Assembly: GCA_009760885.1 (NCBI GenBank)
Contig: CM019693.1
Coordinates: 45,886,751-45,950,750 of the forward strand
Reading direction: 5' to 3'
DNA length: 64,000 nt
Origin: Achatina immaculata
Lineage: Eukaryota; Mollusca; Gastropoda; Stylommatophora; Achatinidae
In this document: positions 57,848-64,000 of the stretch, in pieces
Position numbering within the stretch: position 1 is the stretch's first letter
Layout: each line of letters opens with the position of its first letter
Notes under the pieces: model-generated
What the model saw: the letters and a program-made list of their open reading frames with translations, nothing else
Databases searched by the model: none
Told to the model about the DNA's origin: nothing
Made by a program: the position numbers and the translations under genes

Positions 57848-58962
57848 AGAAAGATCTCTACTTATGCTTCATTGATTACACCAAGGCATTTGACAAGGTG
57901 AAACATAGTGAAATTATTAAAATGCTTGAAGACATCAATATAGACGGCAAAGACTTGAGGATTGTAAAACATCTATACTGGCAGCAAGAAGCAGCAGTTC
58001 GAGTTGAAAATAGAATTGGAAAATATCAACCTATAAAGCAAGGGGTGCGACAAGGATGTGTACTATCTCCAGACCTTTCTTCTCTGTACAGCGAGAATAT
58101 TCTAAGAACAATCATCACAGAACCAGGCATAAAAATTGGAGGATACAATATTAACAACCTTCGGTATGCTGACGACACAGTGCTGATAGCGGAGAACCAA
58201 CAAGACCTGCAAAATCTCTTGGATAAAGTCGCCAAAGAAAGTGAACAGAAGGGCCTTACTTTGAACATCAAAAAGACAGAGACTATGGTTATATCTAAGA
58301 AACAGAATCCACCAGCATGCAGTATTAAATTAAACGGAACCATTCTGAAGCAGGTGCAGAAATTCAAATACCTTGGAGCAGTAATAACTTCAGATGGGAA
58401 ATGCGAAACAGAAATTAGGAACAGAATAGGCCAAGCAAAGACTGCATTTCAGAGAATGAGAAACATATTAGCTAACACATCTTTATCAATGAATGTTAGA
58501 AAACGAGTCCTAAAATGCTATATTGAACCTATCTTGTTATATGGAAGTGAATCATGGACAATAGGCAAGTCTGCACAAAAATCATTGGAAGCAGCAGAAA
58601 TGTGGTTTATTAGAAGAATGTTGCGAATCCCCTGGACAGCAAAAATAACTAATGAAGAATGTATGAGAAGAGCTGGAGAGACAAAAAAACCTTGTCAGAA
58701 AGATAAGAGAGAGACAGTGTACTTTCATAGGACATGCAATGAGAAGAGGGGGCATTGAAAATATTATAACAACAGGAAAAATAGAAGGAAGAAGATCAAG
58801 AAGAAGACCAAGAGAAATGATACTGGACAGTCTGACGGGTTGGTGTGAGAGGAGATCACCAACTGAACTGATGGCCTGCATGAAGGATCGTGTACTCTGG
58901 AGAAGCATAATAGCCAACGCCAGTCGGCACGGCACATGATGATGATGATGATGATGATGATG
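57848..58962 (+). mobile_element. 5'-truncated RTE-like LINE (copy 2)
   Basis: This is a longer version of the 4.7-kb copy. It has FIDYTKAFDKVKHSEII (first catalytic Asp), VRQGCVLSPDLSSLYSENIL, LRYADDTVLIAENQQD, YLGAVITSDGKCETEI, LLYGSESWTIG and RRMLRIPWTAKITNEE. A frameshift in a seven-A run at about 58684-58690 then moves the tail (GKIEGRRSRRRPREM) to another frame. Its 3' tail is about eight GAT units. A 12-bp duplication ACTTCTTCTTGA flanks it (57836-57847 and 58963-58974). It is younger than copy 1, since the Trp codon is intact. Confidence 0.92.
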
Positions 58963-58974
58963 ACTTCTTCTTGA

Positions 58975-60044
58975 CATTCCTTACAATAACTATAAGTGAA
59001 GGCTAGTGTATTTATTTGAGTATAAACTTCTCTCTCACACTCCTTACAGCAACTGTAAGTGAAGCCAGTGTATATTTATTTAAGTATAAAGTTCTCTTCC
59101 ACTTTCCCTAGAAAAACTCAAAGTGAAGGCTAGTGTATTTATTTGGGAAGAAATATCTCTTTCACCTTCTTTACAACAACTCAAAGTGAAGGCTAGTGTG
59201 GGTTTTTTTTTACTCTAAACCTCTGTCCCACGTTCCTTACAACAACTCAAAGTGAAGGCTAGTGTATTTATTTGACTGTAATCATCTCTCCTGGGTTACT
59301 TGCAACAACTCATCTCTCCTGCGTTACTTGCAACAACTCAAAGTGAAGGCTAGCTAGTGTATTGATTTGGGCATAAACATATCTCCCACGTTCCTTACAA
59401 CAAACCTAAGTGATGGTTAGTACGTATTTCATTTTTTTTACTATAAACATATCTCCCACGTTCCTTACAACAAACCTAAATGAAAGCTAGTTTATTTATT
59501 TGAGTTTAAACTTCTCTCCACATTCTTTACCACAAGTCTAAGTGAAGGCTGGTATATTTATATAAGTATAAACGTCTCTCTCACTCTCCTTACAACAACT
59601 CTAAGTGAATGTTAGTGTGCATTTGTTTCAGTATAAACTTCTCTTAAAAGTTCCAAGTGAATTCTAGTGTATTTATTAGACTATACACTTCTCTCAAAAG
59701 TTCTTACAACAACTTTAAGTGAAGGTTAGTTTATTTATTTGAGTAAAAACGTCTCTCTCATACCTATTACAACAACTCTAAGTGAAGGCTAGTTTATTTA
59801 TTTGAGTAAAAACGTCTCTCTCATACCTATTACAACAACTCTAAGTGAAGGCTAGTTTATTTATTTGAGTAAAAACGTCTCTCTCATACCTATTACAACA
59901 ACTCTAAGTGAAGGCTAGTTTATTTATTTGAGTAAAAACGTCTCTCTCATACCTATTACAACAACTCTAAGTGAAGGCTAATGTATCTTTATTTGAGTAT
60001 AAACTTCTCTCAAAATTTCCTTTCAACAACTTTAATTGAAGACT
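58975..60044. repeat. 63-bp satellite, locus 2, middle part
   Basis: At about 59750-59960 four consecutive units are nearly identical (GTCTCTCTCATACCTATTAC, period 63), a local recent amplification within an otherwise diverged array. Confidence 0.94.
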
Positions 60045-60560
60045 TCTTATCTTATTTTATATTTTATATCCTTCCCATTTTGTTAAACGTCACATAGGGC
60101 TCGTAAAGTAGTTTGCCAATTTTTCCTGTCTTCGGCGAGTCTTTCAACCTCATCAAAGGATTTATGCCTGTTAATTTGGCCTCTCTTAACAGTGTCCTCT
60201 TCAGAGTTTCATGTGGTCTGCCTCTTTTTCTTTGGCCTGTTGTGTTCCACATGATAGTTTGTTTTGAGATTCTCTATTTCTTCTCATCACATGACCAACA
60301 TATGTCCATCTCCTTTTCCTGATCACCCATGAGACTGGTTGTTGTTCAGTCATCTGTCTTATCTCTGCATTGTTCTTGAATTCATTCCACTTGATGCCGA
60401 ATATTTCCCTTAGGCATTTGTTTTCAAAATAGTCTAATTTCTTGTCTGTTTCTTTAGTTGTTTTCCAGCTTTCACATGCATAATTGAGGGTGGATATTAC
60501 ATTTGAATTGAATAGTCTTAACTTGGTTTTTGTGCTTATAGCTTTTGAATTCCATATGTG
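60045..60560 (-). mobile_element. Inverted, 5'-truncated LINE 3' end
   Basis: The reverse complement matches 55480-56020: GAATTCCAAAAGCTATAAGC-type start, then RKRGRPHETLKRTLLREAKL and PKTGKIGKLL. The duplication AATTGAAGACT flanks it (60034-60044 and 60561-60571). It is a different insertion of the 52.87-56.02 kb LINE family. Confidence 0.92.
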
Positions 60561-60571
60561 AATTGAAGACT

Positions 60572-62837
60572 AGTGTATCTTTATTTGAGTATAAACTTCT
60601 CTCAAAAGGTCCTTACAAAAACTTTAAGTAAACTTTAAGCTAGGGTGGATTTATTTGGATATAAACTTCTCTCTTAATATCCTTACAGAAACTCTAAATG
60701 AGGGCTATTGTGTATTTATTTGAGTGTAATCTTCTCTCAAAATTTCCTTACATAAACTCTAAGTAAAGGCTAGTGTGTATTTATTTGGGGTACAAACTTT
60801 TTAAAAAGTTCCTTACAGCAACTCTAAATGAAGGCTAGTGTGTCTTTATTTGAGTATAATCTTCTCTCAGAAGTGGCTAATAACAACACTAATTGAGGGC
60901 TATTGTGTATTTATCTGAGTATAAACTACTCTCAAAAGTTGGTTACAACAACTGTAAGTGAAAGCCAGTGTATTTATTTGAGTATAAACATTTCTCATAA
61001 GTTCATAACAATAAATATAAGGGAAGACAAGTGTGTCTTTATATGAGTATAATCTTCTCTCACAAGTTCCTTACAACAACTCTAAGTGTAGGCTAGTGTG
61101 TATTTATTTGAGTATAAATGTTTCTCAAATGTTCATTACAGCAACTCTAATTGAAGGCTATTGTGTATTTATTTGAGAACAAATTTTCTCAAAAGTTCTT
61201 TACAACAATTCTAAGTGACGGCTGGTGTATTTATTTGAGTATAAACCTTTGTCCTGCGTTCCTTACATAGACTATAAGTGAAGGCTAGGGTGTATTTATT
61301 TGAGTATAAACCTCTCTCTCATATTCCTTGCAACAACTCTAAGTGAAGGCTAGGGTATTTATTTGACTTTAAACTTCTCTCTCACACTCCTTACAAGAAC
61401 AGTAAGTGAAGGGTAGTGTTTTTTTAATTGAGTAAAACATGTCTCTTACACGTCTTACAACAACTGTAAGTGAAAGCTAGTGTATTTTTTTTAGTACAAA
61501 CTTCTCTTTCACTGTCCTTACAACAACTCTATAAACGTCTCTGCCACACTCCTTACATCAACTCTATAAACTTCTCCCCACTCCCTACATCAACTCTATA
61601 AATTTCTCCCCACTCCTTACATCAACTCTATACACTTCTCCCCACTCCTTACATCAACTCTATAAACTTCTCTCCCACCCTCTTTATACTTCTCTTCCAC
61701 ACTCCTCACATAAACTCTATAAACCTCTTTCACACACTCCTTGCATAAACTCTATAAACCTTTTTCACACACTCCTTGCATAAACTCTATAAACCTCTTT
61801 CACACACTCCTTGCATAAACTCTATAAACCTCTTTCACACACTCCTTGCATAAACTCTATAAACCTCTCTCACATACTCTTTGCATCACCTCTAAGTGTA
61901 TAAACCTCTCTCCAATGCTCTCTCTAACTCTTAAGTGTATAAACTTATCTCCCACGCTCCTTACCTCTACTCTAAGTGTATAAACTTCACTCTCAAACTC
62001 CTTCCAACTCTATAAATTTATCTCCCGCACTATTTACAACAACTCTAAGTGAAGGCTAGTGTGTATTTATTTCAGTACAAACTTCTCTTAAAAGTTCCTT
62101 ATAACAACTCTAAGTGAATTCTAGTGTATTTATTTGACTATACGCTTCTCTCAAAAGTTCTTACAACTCTAAATGAAGGCTGGTGTATTTATTTGAGTAA
62201 AAACGTCTCTCACATACCCATTACAATAACTCTAAGTGAAGGCTAGTGTATGTTTATTTGAGTATAAACTTCTCTCAAAAGTTCCTTAAAACAACTCTAA
62301 GCGAAGGCTAGTGTATCTTTACTTGAGTATAAACTTCTCTCAAAAGTTCCTTAAAACAACTCTAAGCGAAGGCTGGTGAATTTATTTGACTTTAAACGCC
62401 TCTCTCGCACACCTTGCAACAACTCTAAGTGATGGCTAGTGTATTTCTTGTAGTATAAACCTCTCTCCCACATTAATTACAAGGGTAAAGGCTAGTGTGT
62501 ATTTATTTGAGTATAAACGTCTGTCCCACGTTCCTTACATAAACTGTAAGTGAAGGCTAGGATATATTTATCTGAGTATAAATTTCTCTCAAAAGTTCCT
62601 TACATCTCTATGTGTGTTCTAATGTGTATTTCTTTATATTCAAACTTCTCTCTCTTACAACTAACAGTAATTCTAGGTGAAGGCTGTGTATTTATTTGAG
62701 TATAATTTTCTTTCAAAAGTGCCTTACAATAACTCTAAATGAAGGTTACTGTGTCTTTATTTGATGACAATTGCCCCTCAAAAGTTCGCTACAGCAATTC
62801 TAATTGAAGGCTAGTGAGTATTTAAACTTCTGAAGTT
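60572..62837. repeat. 63-bp satellite, locus 2, right part
   Basis: About 36 degenerate units. An internal stretch (61510-61990) consists of the shortened AACTCTATAAACCTCTTTCA form. Confidence 0.93.
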
Positions 62838-63376
62838 GTTTTGAAGACGAAATTTGTTTGCCTTTTGGTGATGATTATGACTTCCACTGAGCATTTTGGC
62901 GTTTAGTTGTGCGATCACAGCGGAAAATCCACGTTTCATCCTCTGCAACAATCAAATGTTTATTTCTGCAACACGCTTTTGATGATGTCTTTAGCGTACT
63001 TAACACGCTGATGTTTTTGGTCATCACACAATGCTAATGATACAAACGAGTAAGCAACTTTTTTCGTGCCCAAATCTTCCACTAAAATTTTACAAATGGT
63101 CTCTCAGTTAACACCAAATTCATCTGCCATCATCCTCACTGTCACACAACGATCTTCTTACATCAGTTCTCTGACTTTTGCAATGAGATCCTCATTTGGG
63201 CCATGTCTAATTGCATTTACAATCGTTTCCACACCACTTTTGAATCGTGAATACCACCTTAATATCTGTGTACGAGGTAAACAGTTATCCCTATAAACTT
63301 GTTACATCAATTCAACTGTCTCAATGGCACTTTTCCCGATTTTTAAATAGAATTTAATGTTAGCTTTTTGCTCCAT
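62838..63376 (-). mobile_element. Mariner-family transposon 4, N-terminal to middle part
   Basis: From an ATG at 63376 the minus strand reads MEQKANIKFYLKIGKSAIET, then RFKSGVETIVNAIRHGPNED, FGVN, LALCDDQKHQRVKYAKDII and a remnant of the DETW region, with several stops. It overlaps the family member at 25277-26035 over about 300 bp (62845-63140) and supplies the N-terminal half missing there. The C-terminal half is absent; 63-bp satellite abuts the break. Confidence 0.85.
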
Positions 63377-63565
63377 GCTGATTACATGACAAAGCACCTC
63401 TAATGCACCTCAACAAAATGGCGGCTTATTTGTCGTCTGCTTATCGGAGGCGATGAAACGTTGCCAGATTATAGATGAAGGTTGCCTCTGTAGATTCCAC
63501 GCTTTGCTTCATAGATGGCATTTTTGTCGTGGCCATTATAAAATCAGTCTCATTACTTAATTGTC
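63377..63565. other. Flank, possibly the transposon 5' end
   Basis: This stretch contains CAACAAAATGGCGGC and later unique sequence. A terminal inverted repeat could lie here but its partner is not in the window. Confidence 0.3.
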
Positions 63566-63765
63566 GGACCTGGTATTACAACGGTCGTGTCACTGAATTC
63601 ATTCCTACAACGGCAGTGTCATTGAATTCATTCCTACAACGGCAGTGTCATTGAATTCATTCCTACAACGGCAGTGTCACTGAATTCATTCCTACAACGG
63701 CAGTGTCATTGAATTCGTTCTTTCAACAATCGTATCACTGAATTCATTCCTACAACGATCGTGGC
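63566..63765. repeat. 29-bp tandem repeat
   Basis: Six to seven units of GAATTCATTCCTACAACGGC + AGTGTCACT. Confidence 0.94.
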
Positions 63766-64000
63766 TGTCAACGTTAACGTATGTCACTGACTGTTCTGTG
63801 AGCGATAATAAAAGAGGACAAAAAACTGATAGAAGTGCTTGAGTTCAAGAAATTGTATTAAGTGGGTCGTAATGGCTGGGTAACTTAACCAGGATTTATT
63901 GCTTTATTTGTACACAAAAATATCGTGACCTTGTTATGCTTCACATTTACAGGGTATGCACATACACATATTTGGTAGCTCAGAATATGCACATACACAT
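63766..64000. other. Window end, no gene seen
   Basis: A direct repeat ATATGCACATACACAT occurs at the very end. No other feature is supported. Confidence 0.4.

Overview
This is animal nuclear DNA: introns with GT-AG borders, several clades of non-LTR retrotransposon (LINE), mariner transposons, tRNA-derived SINE sequence, and an extreme load of minisatellites. The mixture (RTE-, CR1/L2- and I-like LINEs, a secreted chitin-binding gene, strong A+T bias) suggests a marine invertebrate, most likely a mollusc or other lophotrochozoan. That placement is inference. One 100-base assembly gap (23672-23771) is present.

Layout. 1-7.7 kb: three same-strand copies of a 1.1-1.2 kb LTR-like repeat about 3.6-3.8 kb apart, with unrecognised ORFs between them and a 5'-truncated RTE-like LINE inserted in the second interval. 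7.7-16.8 kb: a decayed mariner, a GATA microsatellite, 30-, 38-, 45- and 74-bp minisatellites, and a GC-richer block of degenerate tandem repeats. 16.8-22.65 kb: a nearly complete CR1/L2-like LINE (ORF1 with SGNH esterase, decayed endonuclease, intact-looking RT core, ATTC tail), abutting a second mariner. 23.67-24.6 kb: a large foldback palindrome with a tRNA-like module in each arm; the assembly gap lies in its left arm. 24.6-31.5 kb: a 63-bp satellite, a third mariner, and 28-bp and other minisatellites.

The only host gene I can support is on the minus strand. Exon 1 (46333-46081) encodes a signal peptide plus a six-cysteine chitin-binding type 2 (peritrophin-A) domain. A second exon (31854-31615) encodes another such domain. 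Both intron borders on the second exon and the donor of exon 1 are phase 1, so the two exons can splice in frame. Direct splicing implies a 14.2-kb intron made almost wholly of minisatellites, including a roughly 9-kb array of a 36-bp unit. The 37-bp array touching the second exon has amplified the intron/exon junction itself, so about 50 copies of the splice-acceptor region lie just upstream of the true one.

46.4-64 kb: more minisatellites; a 1705-bp tandem duplication of an RT/RNase H fragment of an I-like LINE; a 30-bp array split by another LINE that carries a second copy of the foldback element, with a SINE beside it; and a 63-bp satellite array (57.4-62.8 kb) containing an RTE-like LINE and an inverted LINE 3' end, both with target-site duplications, and ending in a fourth mariner fragment. 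Apart from the chitin-binding gene nothing here looks like a cooperating gene set; the region is a record of nested transposition and repeat amplification.
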